This document shows positions 52,828 to 62,725 of a stretch of DNA of 64,000 nucleotides, piece by piece. The DNA is from Euclidia mi (lineage: Eukaryota; Arthropoda; Insecta; Lepidoptera; Erebidae): NCBI GenBank assembly GCA_944739405.2, contig OX123183.2:124132331-124196330 (forward strand), read 5' to 3'. How positions within the stretch are numbered: position 1 is the first letter of the stretch; each line of letters begins with the position of its first letter. Under the pieces are notes generated by a model that saw nothing but the letters and a program-made list of their open reading frames with translations, ran no database searches and was not told the origin of the DNA. The position numbers and the translations under genes are program-made.

Positions 52828-55800
52828 AGCGATTTATAGTATAATAAAATAAATAAATATCATTTACACATCACAAAACGAAAAATATAGATATTTATTT
52901 GACAAATCAATTTGCGTTTTCTCTATGATTTAACTTGAAATCTAAACGACCAAGCCATTTTCCTTATTTCACACCTTCCTGCTTACAAAATAAGGCTTAT
53001 TTACGGTGAACCGCGAAATAGCCCTGCCTGTGACCATAAACACATTAACTCTGTAGATAAATATTTATAATTATAGAGCTGTTGTTGGTATTTAGTTGGT
53101 ATTTAGAATATTTTTCATGTAAAAAATACTACATTATTATTTCAAACTCAGATTCACTGAGTTTTCAAATACAAAAAATAGTATTTAATATAATAACCCA
53201 ACGAGCATGTCGACTGGGCGTGTCTTTGTTTGTTATGTTAAGAAGTTAAGAACATATATTTGAATAGGGTATAGGCACAGTATAAAGAGCATACAGTAGT
53301 TTGACGCCTTTGATCTCGAAGAAAAAGCCGACAACGTCTAGACAAGGGTAAGGAAGCTAGGGCTGCCACATGTAAACAATACCTACTTATTCAAATACTG
53401 TCTATTTATTATAGAAAAATAAAACAATTGCTACGTTACATGAATATTATACTGTAAATCACTTATTTATTATAATACAATAATTAACGATAAATAATTA
53501 TTATAAAACAGTTAGCATTTTTTCGTGCGGTGACAGCTTTGCATACACAGTCAGCACCTATTTCATCCCCACAGGTGTCGTGGGAGGCGGTTAAGAATAT
53601 GAAGCATTTTTCATTTGGTCTTTATCATACAAACCAAGTTAAAATAAAGCGATTGACATAGCGGTCGTTTAATGGATGGTTAACCGTGGGATCAGCTTGC
53701 AGAGCCTATATCGACACGAAGTATTTTGCAGATTTATTTTCGTGCAAACTACGTCAAGGTAAAGCAATAGATACCACGGTCATTTACTGGATGGGTCTCC
53801 GGGCTATGAGGTTACGGAGAACATGTGTGGGGTTTATAAAAGGGGGCCAAAAATATGGTTACTTTTGAGCTAAGCCGCGCCGTTACCAAGATACATAATA
53901 ATATGTGATAGGTACTTACCTAATACGAAAATACTAGGTACTTATTACAAGAAATTAAAATCACACTTGAATCGAATATTTCCTTAAAACGCATATTTTC
54001 TTACGTCTGCCTTGTTGTTTACGCACAGTAATTACTACTTTATTCTGTGACTGGGCCAAACATGAGATATCGTAAAATGTCAGTAGATTTGTAGGTACGT
54101 GCATATTATTTTAAGTGGTTATAGGTAAATACATTTCAAAATAATTTAAATACTTAATTATAATTAATGAAATTTTATTTTTTGGTGTAAGTAAATTGAT
54201 GAAATCGCAGATTTTTTAAATCCTTATTTCTTTAAAATCTTTAAGCAGCATAAAGCATTGCAATGTCTCACAGTACAAGTCGTATGCAGCATCTAAATTA
54301 ATATTCATAAGCAAATAATTAAGTAACGAACAAAAAACAAGCACGCGCCAGCCCCCAAAAATATGTACCTAGTTGGGAACTAAGGCGACATACGTAAGTA
54401 GGTACCGCTCTTCCCGCGTCTCACCTCTTGCCCCCCGCACGATTGACCCGTCTAGACGCGTTCGTCGAACGACTGTATGGATTATTTGACTGTGGTATAG
54501 GTATCTCGTATGTACGACTAAACGACTTCTATTTTTAAGAATCTGATTAATTCATTTGGCAAAACTCCTGATAAAAAAAGTCATTTTGATTGCATATTTT
54601 CACTATAAAACGTACATGTGCATAACAAAACGCACATGCGTGTAGAACTTTAAAACTTATTGCCTAGGGGAAAAACAACATCTTGATCTAGCAACACCGA
54701 AGCTCGGCTCGTGCAGATTTGTTTTACTTTCTTAGAGATATAGAAAATACAGATTTCAGCAGCAGATTCGTCGAGTGAAATAACGTCATTTCTTACAATG
54801 TTAAAAGGAGAAAGACCAAATACGGCCTGTAGCGGCCAGAAAGTTGTGAATCGTTGAAATTAAACATATATCGTTTATCGTTTCTTGATAGAGTATCGGT
54901 GAAAGAATTTAGTTTTTAAAGATTAATTATTTTGAATAAGCTATGGTAATAGCGGATGAATGTCTTATGTTGCCAGCATTAAAAATAAAATGAAGTATGG
55001 TAGGCAGAAATTGTTTTAAGGTAATAATATTTTTTTACTATATTAGAAAACAATATATTTTATTTACTTTATAAGTATATTTGTAAAAAGAATCAATAAA
55101 TATATAATTTATTATACATTCCATAATTATTAATCGGTAAAAATCGTTTTGTTTTTAATCGATAGTAGAAATATTTTTTCAAACCATTTGCAACACTTTT
55201 TTTTATCTGTTATGTCATTCGTGTTGCTACTGTGTATCGTAAATATTTTGCTCTGATTTATTGGTGTTTTCGTACGGTTTTAATGTAATGTAATTGAATA
55301 TAAATTCAATAATAATGATCAGTACCTTCTACCCATGCTAAGAATATGCAGCGGTGTTTGTGTTTGTGGTTAGCTTTTTTGGACGAGTACCTATACATAG
55401 TACGAGGTTCCCTAGTACACAGGTGATTATTCATTATTATTGGCCACTCTTTATGTAGTTTTTGTTCTTTAAGACGCAAAGACATACTTTTATTTACATC
55501 TAGGTGTTATATTTATGTTAAAATTCAATTTTGAGGTATATTTCTTTGCGGAATAATTTCCATTTCAAATATCTCGTATCTTATTTCCACCAAAAGTTAT
55601 TTAAAAAGAAACTATACAGGTTAATAGAGTAGTCATTTATCTTCAAAACACACATGGTGTTGTGTTTGGCCGTGCCAGGCCCATAATGTATGGCCAAATG
55701 GTACATCTCCTTTAGAGACTTAGATTAATTATTATTGGTCTCGCTGCCCAATACTAGATAGGTACCGCGCTACCTAGGCTAATGGTACTGATACATTTGA

Positions 55801-56218
55801 GCTTTCACCTGTAATGAGCATTCTTGCGAATATTACAAAACAAAAAAAGTGTGTAACAGCGAGCATTCTTGCGAATGTTCTGGCAATGAATACAGATGTA
55901 CATAGAAGCGCAGTTCTTTAGTTAGTTCGTAGTTGGCGCCGTGGCGGCGCTGGCGTCGTTCTCCGTCTCTCTTGCTCTCGTAGTTAGTATACACAGGAGG
56001 AACGTTCGTCTCTCTTGCTCTCGTAGAGACTGCTGTCACTGTCACAGTGACTGCCACGCCACCAAGCGGCTATTAGGGTCTCAGAAAGTTTGTCTTCAGA
56101 GCGCCCATAGGAAATGCGCTTCTATGTAAATATCTGACCTCTTTGGTTTTTACAAGCGAATTTGCTTTGACGTTTTTGCTAATTAGAGAGTTAGCTAGAT
56201 AGATTGTGCAAATGCAAT
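52828..56218. other. SWT1 upstream region, no gene seen
   Basis: 3.4 kb of mainly AT-rich DNA. No coding frame beyond chance length, and no tRNA or CpG-rich promoter. At 53660..53870 there are repeat-like phrases (ttaatggatggttaaccgtg, tactggatgggtctccggg). At 55950..56060 tctctcttgctctcgtag occurs twice about 45 bases apart. The SWT1 promoter must lie in the first few hundred bases, but no TATA box or initiator stands out. Confidence 0.4.
56215..56218. repeat. Left 4-bp target duplication (CAAT) of the gypsy element
   Basis: CAAT directly before the left LTR, repeated at 61886..61889 directly after the right LTR. Four to six base duplications are normal for Ty3/gypsy integrases. Confidence 0.75.
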
Positions 56219-56658
56219 TGTTACGAGCTGGGGTTCGTGATAAATTATATACACTATGCCAGAAAAACTGCACTTTATTCACTAACACAATAACACTAGA
56301 TACACACACTTATTTTCACAACACTAATAAAACACACTATTCACACCAATAGAACAACACTAAACATTTCCGACTTATTTCCCTTCGCTTGATCTTGATC
56401 GCTTTCCGTATTCGATTGAACTGTGTTGTCTCGCGCGCTCTCGCTCTATTTATACTGGCCGGATAACATTACTAGGCTTTTCGAGACGACTCACGATATT
56501 TCTGGAAACGTGTAAGGTGTTTCTAGAATTGCGTAAATGTTCTATTTACACCTACGCCATCTATTAGAGGATAGCTGAATTACCTTCAAACCACTGATAC
56601 ATTTAATCTCATGTAGTTCTCCCATTCACTGATAGATGGCGATTTTCAATTCGTAACA
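56219..56658 (-). repeat. 3' LTR of the gypsy element
   Basis: 440 bases starting TGTTACG and ending CGTAACA. It differs from the 5' LTR by about two substitutions (near 56367 and 56602) and one 2-bp indel (near 56640). Confidence 0.92.
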
Positions 56659-56671
56659 CGGCCTCCCTCTT
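56659..56671 (-). other. Polypurine tract of the gypsy element
   Basis: Minus-strand AAGAGGGAGG immediately before the 3' LTR, the expected primer site for plus-strand DNA synthesis. It overlaps the last codons of pol. Confidence 0.7.
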
Positions 56672-59045
56672 AAACGTGTTCGTCTCGAACATCGTTGAAC
56701 CCATAGTAACGAGCCAACCGGTCCACATGAACTATCTTCGGTGCACCTCGCGACCCCTTCTGGATTCGATAGGTAACGTCGTTCATCCTGGTAATTATGC
56801 GATATGGCCCGTCCCATCTGGCTTGTAACTTAGGCGATTTTCCTTTGCTTCGTACTGGGTTATGAAGCCACACCAATGATCCTTCATCGAAGCCTTTGTT
56901 ATTTGCCTTCCGGTCGTAGCGAGTCTTCATCTTCTCAGACATCTGTTGTCCAGATTCCCTGATGTGCTCGTATACGTCGTTCATCCTGTTGCGTAGCTCG
57001 GTTGCGTAATCCGTTATATTGCGTGGAGATTCTGGTGGAATACCGGTGATAAGGTCTGCAGGTAAACGGAGCTCTCTACCGAAATTGGCAAAAGCTGGTG
57101 TTACTCCTGTAGTTTCGTGGACCGCACTGCGATATGACAGGAGAAATGGTTGGATGTGCTTGTCCCAATCTCTTTGTTTGCTCTCCACGACCTTCGCCAG
57201 GTACCTTTCCAGTGATTGGTTAAACCGTTCAACCATGCCATCTGATTGCGGATGATAAGCCGTGGTCCTGGTTTTATGTGCACCCATTACGCGACAAGTC
57301 TCCTTGAACACCTCAGATTCGAAGTTCCGGCCTTGATCGCTGTGGATTTCCAAGGGCACCCCGAACCGACAAAAGACTTCATGCACCAGCTTATCAGCCA
57401 CTGTGGTAGCTTCTTGATTTGGGATTGTAAACACTTCAGGCCACTTCGTGAAGTAATCCATCACAACCAAGAAGTATTTGTTTCCGTCCTGGCTCTCAGG
57501 AAACGGCCCAGCGACATCCAACGCTATGCGCTCCCATGGAGCTCCCACATTGTACACCTTTAATGCACCTCTGCTTCGAGTAAGTGGCCCCTTGACAGCC
57601 GCACAACTTGTGCATTTGCGGCACCAATCCTCGACGTCATCTCGACAGTGGAGCCAATAAAACCGCTCCCGGATCTTAGTAAGGGTCTTCTTAACTCCCA
57701 TGTGACCTCCCGAAGCACCATTGTGATAGAGCTGCAAGACTTCCGGCACCTTAGTTTTGGGCACTACCATTTGCAAATGGCACTGGTTACCGCGAGCGTT
57801 TTCCCATTTGCGGCACAGAACTCCATCCTGGACGACCAAGCTTTCCCACTGTGCCCAATAACTCTTGGTGATGGGGCTCATTGCTGCGATATCACTCCAT
57901 TTGGGCCTAGGCGCATCTGATTTCTTCCATTCAAGAATCGGCTGTACATCCTTGTCATCTCGCTGAGCACTCTGCAAATCTTCTCTCCATTCGTCGCTTA
58001 GATCCGTCTTTAACATCCTCACTAGCGCTGCCTGCTTTGCTTCCTGTCGGCTACAGTGCTTGCACTGGTCGGGACACTGCCTACGCGATAGGGCATCTGC
58101 GTTACCATGGGACTTGCCGCTGCGATGTTGTATTACAAAATCAAACTCTTGCAGTAGTTCAATCCATCTAGCTACTTGTCCTTCTGGGTCCTTAAATTGA
58201 AGTAGCCATTTCAGCGCTGCATGGTCGGTTCGCAGGTGGAATTTACGGCCCAACAAGTATTTGTTGAAAGGCTGCAACGTCTTTACTACAGCCAAGAGTT
58301 CGCGCCTGGTGACGCAGTAGTTTCTTTCGGGTTTGGATAAGGTCTTGCCGAAGTATGCTATAACAACTTCTTGATCACCCTTCTTCTGTGACAGCACGCC
58401 GCCAATTCCGGTGTTACTGGCATCTGTGTCAACTATGAATTCATGCTCATTGTCAGGGTAGCCTAGAATAGGTGCAGTACACAGATGTTCCTTAAGCTTC
58501 TGGAATGCAACGTCACAGCTCTCATTCCAACAGAACTGTACTCTGTCTTCGGTGAGCTTATGAAGAGGTCGAGCAATGTCAGCAAAGTTCTTCACAAACC
58601 GTCGATAGTAGGAGCATAATCCGAGGAATGCTCTGACCTGCGTTTTGTTCTCTGGAACTGGCCACTCCTTCACGGCAATGATCTTATCCGGGTCAGTTTG
58701 AATACCGTTCTCCGAGACCACATGTCCTAGAAAGTTCACTTGCCGTCTGAATAACGCGCATTTCTTCGGACTCAGCTTTAAATTAGCACCTCGTATTTTT
58801 GACAGCACTTGCTCCAAGTTTCGAAGGTGATCCTGGAAGGTGCGCCCCACGATGATGATGTCATCCAGGTAGACCAGGCAGGCGTCTCCGATCAGTCCCA
58901 TAAGCACTCGCTCCATCAGTCTCTCAAAAGTAGCCGGAGCGTTGCACAATCCAAAGGGCATGACGTTAAATTGCCACAGTCCTTTGCCTGTGGAGAATGC
59001 CGTCTTCTTTGTCTCGAGGATCTCTTTCCACCTGCCAGTAGCCAC
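56670..59045 (-). CDS. Gypsy pol, second part: reverse transcriptase end, RNase H, integrase
   Basis: 791 codons. The start is inside the reverse transcriptase and in a different frame from the first part. Residues 20-110: FNVMPFGLCNAPATF and the active-site box VYLDDIIIVG. RNase H: FIVDTDASNTGIGG and the DHAALKWLL region. Integrase: HHCC finger (HNGASGGHMGVKK, CRKCTSC), then the DDE core with ALDVAGPFP, IHSDQGRNFES and DGMVERFNQSLERYL. The C-terminal tail (LVWLHNP, LQARWDGPYRI, VHVDRLARYY) is the usual DNA-binding end. The true pol continues from 58966..60138. Confidence 0.9.
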   Translation of the reverse strand: MATGRWKEILETKKTAFSTGKGLWQFNVMPFGLCNAPATFERLMERVLMGLIGDACLVYLDDIIIVGRTFQDHLRNLEQVLSKIRGANLKLSPKKCALFRRQVNFLGHVVSENGIQTDPDKIIAVKEWPVPENKTQVRAFLGLCSYYRRFVKNFADIARPLHKLTEDRVQFCWNESCDVAFQKLKEHLCTAPILGYPDNEHEFIVDTDASNTGIGGVLSQKKGDQEVVIAYFGKTLSKPERNYCVTRRELLAVVKTLQPFNKYLLGRKFHLRTDHAALKWLLQFKDPEGQVARWIELLQEFDFVIQHRSGKSHGNADALSRRQCPDQCKHCSRQEAKQAALVRMLKTDLSDEWREDLQSAQRDDKDVQPILEWKKSDAPRPKWSDIAAMSPITKSYWAQWESLVVQDGVLCRKWENARGNQCHLQMVVPKTKVPEVLQLYHNGASGGHMGVKKTLTKIRERFYWLHCRDDVEDWCRKCTSCAAVKGPLTRSRGALKVYNVGAPWERIALDVAGPFPESQDGNKYFLVVMDYFTKWPEVFTIPNQEATTVADKLVHEVFCRFGVPLEIHSDQGRNFESEVFKETCRVMGAHKTRTTAYHPQSDGMVERFNQSLERYLAKVVESKQRDWDKHIQPFLLSYRSAVHETTGVTPAFANFGRELRLPADLITGIPPESPRNITDYATELRNRMNDVYEHIRESGQQMSEKMKTRYDRKANNKGFDEGSLVWLHNPVRSKGKSPKLQARWDGPYRIITRMNDVTYRIQKGSRGAPKIVHVDRLARYYGFNDVRDEHV

Positions 59046-60138
59046 TTTTTAGGTCTAAGGTAGAAAACCACTTCATCCCCGTCAGCGTATCCAGTGTGTC
59101 ATCGATCCTTGGCAGCGGGTAGCTGTCCTTCTTCGTGATGTCATTCAATCGGCGGTAGTCTACACAGAAGCGCATGCTGCCATCCTTCTTCTTAACTAGG
59201 ACAACCGGAGAGCACCACGGGCTGGACGAAGGCTCGATTACGCCTTCGTTCACCATACCTTCGATCATAGCTTCCACTTCACGTTCCCGTGCTACTGGCA
59301 CACGTCTTGGTCGCTGGCGAATCGGTGCTTCACTTCCCGTGTTTATTTTGTGCTGGACTAGTGCTGTCTTCCCTATGTCGGCATCACTGGTCGAGAAAAT
59401 ATCGGCGAACCGGTTTAACATCTTCTTAGCCTTGGTCTTCTCTTCTTCTGACAGGGTACTTTGGCAGTCCTCCAAAAGTGAAGACACGTCGAATCGTGCA
59501 TTCTGAACCTTGTCGCTGGTAGGTTGCTCTTGACATCTACGCATCCAAGCCGCTCCTTCGTAGGTGCCCAATTCCGTCCCTTTTTTGAGCAACACTTCCT
59601 TGTCACTTGCATTTAGTGCGCGTACTGATGAAACTTTGGTACCCCTTACAAAGGTTCGTGCAATCTTCCATGAGGCATCTTCCTCTAGGCCTTCGATAAG
59701 TACGCAGCGGTTCCCTAGACCAGAACTCTTCTGAATGAAGACTTCTTCCGAGCCACATTTCAACACTCCTTGGTTAACATCGATCTCGCAGCGATACTTC
59801 CGCATGAAGTCTAGGCCCAAGATGCAGTCGTCCACTATATCGGCCACGATGACTTTGTGACGGTAAACTTTGTTGCCTAGCTTCAGATCCACCTCCATTT
59901 CACCTCGGACGGTTATGTGCTGACCGGTAGCTGTTCTCAGATTCACACATTCATTGTTCCTGAAGCAGCCCCGAAGAACCCGTCTTGCCAGATGGAAACC
60001 GACGACTGTCCGAGAAGCACCCGTGTCCAATGTCAGCTTGCATGGTGTTCTGTTAATTTCGCCTTCGATGATCAGGCTGTTCCCGTCGCATGATTGCGAG
60101 ATCGAGATACTTGGGGCTGTTCCATTACCAGCCAGCAC
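58966..60138 (-). CDS. Gypsy pol, first part: protease and start of reverse transcriptase
   Basis: Protease near residues 30-50 with the active site LTLDTGASRTVVG, and GLDFMRKY further on. Reverse transcriptase begins near residue 245 (HKINTGSEAPIRQRPRRVPV, VKKKDGSMRFCVDYRRLND) and reaches motif A (FSTLDLKSGYWQV). The frame then shifts at about 59005-59020, and a short false tail ends it at 58966. The reading continues in the frame of 56670..59045. The break lies between motifs A and B, so no active polymerase can be made without recoding. Confidence 0.88.
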   Translation of the reverse strand: MLAGNGTAPSISISQSCDGNSLIIEGEINRTPCKLTLDTGASRTVVGFHLARRVLRGCFRNNECVNLRTATGQHITVRGEMEVDLKLGNKVYRHKVIVADIVDDCILGLDFMRKYRCEIDVNQGVLKCGSEEVFIQKSSGLGNRCVLIEGLEEDASWKIARTFVRGTKVSSVRALNASDKEVLLKKGTELGTYEGAAWMRRCQEQPTSDKVQNARFDVSSLLEDCQSTLSEEEKTKAKKMLNRFADIFSTSDADIGKTALVQHKINTGSEAPIRQRPRRVPVAREREVEAMIEGMVNEGVIEPSSSPWCSPVVLVKKKDGSMRFCVDYRRLNDITKKDSYPLPRIDDTLDTLTGMKWFSTLDLKSGYWQVERDPRDKEDGILHRQRTVAI

Positions 60139-60158
60139 CCGCCCCGCAGTCCTGGCTT

Positions 60159-61415
60159 CTACTCGTTTCCCTGCTCTCGCTGCCTAGCAGGCACATCAGG
60201 CGACCCCTTTGGTGGAGACAGGGTGTCACCAGGCTGCCTACGCTTTGGGCAGCTCAAGCGGATATGGCCTCTTTCTCCGCAGTTGTAGCACCGAGGTGAC
60301 GACACTACTTCCCTGATGCGGTGACCTCGGTCGTCGCGTCGCACTGCTTCCACCTCCAGAGCGTGGGCTAAGGCGTCCTTGAGGTCCTTGAAGTGCCCAA
60401 GCCTCACTGCTACTCTTACCTCCAGGTCCCGGATCCCATCCGTAAACGCCTGTACGAGGTTCCCATCAATAAGCGCAGGAGACGACTGATATGCCTTCCT
60501 GACCAGCTTTTCCACCTCTAGAGCCCACTGCTGCAGAGTTTCTCCGGTGCGTTGCGTCCTGTCCTTCAGCTGAGCACGATACACATGTTCGAGGTGCGCG
60601 TCTCCGTACCTCGCCTCCAGCGCCTCAAGAAGCTTCTCGTAGGTGACGTCTTGTCCGAGTGCCTCCAACACTGTCAAGGCCCGGTCGCGAAGGCCCAAGG
60701 TTAGGGCGGTTAAGGCCTGTTCTTTGGTCCACCCATTCGATCGCATCACAGCCTCAAACTGGATCTTGTATGCAGACCATGATGACGAGCCATCAAATGG
60801 TGGAACCTTAAATCCACGAGGTGAGGGCGCTACAGCCGCTGGTGTTACTTCGAGCCCACGCAATCTCCTCTCCACTTCAGCGACACAGGTCTCGTGATGG
60901 TCGTGTACACGCTTCTCTATAGAGGCGACGCGAGTCTCAAGCTGGTCGTGTACGAGCTTCTCCACGTCGCTGATACGAGCCTCGTGCTGCTGGAGCTCCT
61001 CCTTTACCACCTTCAGATCCTTCCCTACAGCGGCGCTGAGGTCTTTCATCACCACCAGCTGTTCCTCCAAACGGCGGGCCTGCTCCTCCTTGTCGCGCTG
61101 TAGTTGTTCCTCCAGGCGGCGCGCGTGCTCCTCTTGACGGCGAGCCTGCTCCTCCTGACGGCGGGCCTGCTCCTCCTGACGGCGGGCCTGCTCTTCCTGA
61201 CGGCGGGCCTGCTCCTGCATGAACGCCATCAGAGCCGCGATGTCGGGCACCGTCACGGAGTGTGTGGCGCTTGCAGGCTCCACTGCAGCCGCGGAGTCGC
61301 CTGGTCCACCAGACGATGGAGTAGGAACGTCTCCGAAGCGTCTCTGGTCCAGGTCTTGCTGGCGCTGGTTCCTGGTGCGCACTCCTTCAGTTTCTTCTTT
61401 CGGCATAACCGGCAT
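60159..61415 (-). CDS. Gypsy gag polyprotein, 418 codons
   Basis: Residues about 70-120 are a coiled coil built on a (RRQEEQA) heptad-like repeat, probably variable by slippage. Residues about 205-360 are a capsid-like domain (VPPFDGSSSWSAYKIQFEAV, LLEALEARYGD, LQQWALEVEKLV). A CCHC zinc knuckle, CYNCGERGHIRLSC, lies at about 376-389. It forms the particle and binds the RNA. The start ATG at 61415 is 29 bases from the LTR edge. The pol frame opens just after the gag stop in another frame. Confidence 0.88.
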   Translation of the reverse strand: MPVMPKEETEGVRTRNQRQQDLDQRRFGDVPTPSSGGPGDSAAAVEPASATHSVTVPDIAALMAFMQEQARRQEEQARRQEEQARRQEEQARRQEEHARRLEEQLQRDKEEQARRLEEQLVVMKDLSAAVGKDLKVVKEELQQHEARISDVEKLVHDQLETRVASIEKRVHDHHETCVAEVERRLRGLEVTPAAVAPSPRGFKVPPFDGSSSWSAYKIQFEAVMRSNGWTKEQALTALTLGLRDRALTVLEALGQDVTYEKLLEALEARYGDAHLEHVYRAQLKDRTQRTGETLQQWALEVEKLVRKAYQSSPALIDGNLVQAFTDGIRDLEVRVAVRLGHFKDLKDALAHALEVEAVRRDDRGHRIREVVSSPRCYNCGERGHIRLSCPKRRQPGDTLSPPKGSPDVPARQREQGNE

Positions 61416-61428
61416 AATTTATCCCTTT

Positions 61429-61440
61429 CTTCTGACACCA
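61429..61440 (-). other. Primer-binding site of the gypsy element
   Basis: Minus-strand TGGTGTCAGAAG three bases after the 5' LTR. The TGG start matches the CCA end of a tRNA; I did not assign the tRNA species. Confidence 0.7.
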
Positions 61441-61443
61441 ATT

Positions 61444-61885
61444 TGTTACGAGCTGGGGTTCGTGATAAATTATATACACTATGCCAGAAAAACTGCACTT
61501 TATTCACTAACACAATAACACTAGATACACACACTTATTTTCACAACACTAATAAAACACACTATTCACACCAATAGAACAACACTAAACACTTCCGACT
61601 TATTTCCCTTCGCTTGATCTTGATCGCTTTCCGTATTCGATTGAACTGTGTTGTCTCGCGCGCTCTCGCTCTATTTATACTGGCCGGATAACATTACTAG
61701 GCTTTTCGAGACGACTCACGATATTTCTGGAAACGTGTAAGGTGTTTCTAGAATTGCGTAAATGTTCTATTTACACCTACGCCATCTATTAGAGGATAGC
61801 TGAATTACCTTCAAACCACTGATACATTCAATCTCATGTAGTTCTCCCATTCACTGATAGATGGCGTTATTTTCAATTCGTAACA
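61444..61885 (-). repeat. 5' LTR of the gypsy element
   Basis: 442 bases, near-identical to 56219..56658, bounded by TGTTACG and CGTAACA. The 4-bp CAAT duplication follows at 61886..61889. Confidence 0.92.
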
Positions 61886-61889
61886 CAAT

Positions 61890-62314
61890 GTTCGTTGCAG
61901 TATTGGATCTACGTTTTTTTCGAACCGGAGCAAATCTTTATAATGGCGCCCCCTTCTAACCAGTTCGAATTTTGCGCTCTATGTCGTGATACGCGTGATA
62001 TGATTTTGGCGCCCCCATGGCGCTGCCGCGGTTAGCCCCCCCGTAGATCCGCTACTGGTTCGTTGTTCAGTTCGACAAAACAAAAAACGGCGAATGCTCG
62101 CTGTTCTGAGAATATACAAGTGAATATCAGGTGTATGAGTATCAGCACCATAAGAAGAATCTATCTTGAATGCGACAACTCATTATCGCAGTGTGTGCGT
62201 GGAGAATTGTGATGCCAGCAAGCCAGCAACGGAAAAATTACCTGTCATATTTTTGGTTTAGTTTAATATTAAATTAATTTAATTAACACTAAAACGATTG
62301 AATTATTACGATAA
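61890..62314. other. Repeat-like flank of the gypsy element, no gene seen
   Basis: Contains ttataatggcgcccccttct and ttttggcgcccccatggcgc, then gccccccc-type bases and gtagatccgctactgg, a phrase common in dispersed insect repeats. aacggcgaatgctcgctgtt (62089) is related inversely to aacagcgagcattcttgcga (55855), so the gypsy element may sit inside an older inverted-repeat element. Confidence 0.35.
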
Positions 62315-62529
62315 TCTTAATATATAAAATCCTTGCGTTACTGACTGACTGACAGACACGCTACAGCCGAAACTATTGGGCGCAGGAAGCAGGAAGCTAA
62401 AATTTGGCATGTATGTTCCTTGGGGACCGTAGCAGTGCACTAAGAAGGGATTTCTCGTAATTCCCACGGGATCGGCCCAAAAGGTAAATTAAAAAAAAAA
62501 TGCAGGCGTAGCTGCTGGCGTCCTCTAGT
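62315..62529 (+). mobile_element. Helitron-like non-autonomous element
   Basis: Starts TCTTAATATATAAAATCCTT, contains tgactgactgacagacacgc, aaaatttggcatgtatgttc and acgggatcggccc, and ends gcgtcctctagtt. The TC start and CTAGTT end follow the Helitron pattern. A minus-strand relative is at 52009..52214. Confidence 0.6.
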
Positions 62530-62590
62530 TATTTTATAAACACTCAAATGATTCATGGGCTATACGTCAGCGCCGCACTTCACTTCACTC

Positions 62591-62725
62591 GCTATAAATG
62601 CCGGCAAACTTCTTGAACACTACCATAGACCAAAAGAGCTGCGCAGTAGCAATTTTACGTACAAAAATGTCTCCTGCGCATGCATTTTGGTCTATGGTAG
62701 TGTTCAAGAAGTTTGCCGGCATTTA
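62591..62725. mobile_element. Palindromic MITE with perfect 43-bp arms
   Basis: 62591..62633 (starting tataaatgccggcaaacttc) is exactly inverted at 62683..62725. The 49-base centre is itself partly self-complementary (tgcgcag near the left, ctgcgca near the right). TA sits at both edges, as a TA target would give. The short reading frame through it is a by-product. Confidence 0.85.

Larger units (their letters stand above)
45186..51279 (+). mobile_element. Intact LOA/I-group non-LTR retrotransposon
   Basis: A 6.09-kb element with a 5' UTR of about 840 bases, ORF1, a 17-base-overlapping ORF2, a short 3' UTR, and a 3' terminus of caagtat repeats. A 13-bp perfect target duplication flanks it. 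Both frames are open and all catalytic motifs seen are in place, so it may be active or recently so. It lies in SWT1 intron 2 on the opposite strand. A 3' fragment of the same family is at 15912..16030. Confidence 0.92.
56219..61885 (-). mobile_element. Ty3/gypsy LTR retrotransposon
   Basis: 5.67 kb with two near-identical LTRs, a 4-bp target duplication, a primer-binding site, gag, pol and a polypurine tract, all on the minus strand. No env-like frame lies between integrase and the 3' LTR. Near-identical LTRs indicate recent insertion, but a frameshift in pol makes this copy defective on its own. It lies 3.4 kb upstream of the SWT1 start codon, in the same orientation. Confidence 0.93.

Noticed and set aside
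55833..56129. Small frames with repeated tctctcttgctctcgtag
   Set aside because: Caused by a short direct duplication; no splice context or homology.
57019..57920. Plus-strand frames opposite gypsy integrase
   Set aside because: Shadow frames; the minus strand has clear integrase motifs.
61104..61577. A leucine-rich 157-codon plus-strand protein
   Set aside because: It is the reverse of the Gln/Glu/Arg heptads of gypsy gag and runs into the LTR.
56219..61885. Endogenous retrovirus with an envelope gene
   Set aside because: No frame lies between integrase and the 3' LTR, so this is a plain Ty3/gypsy retrotransposon.
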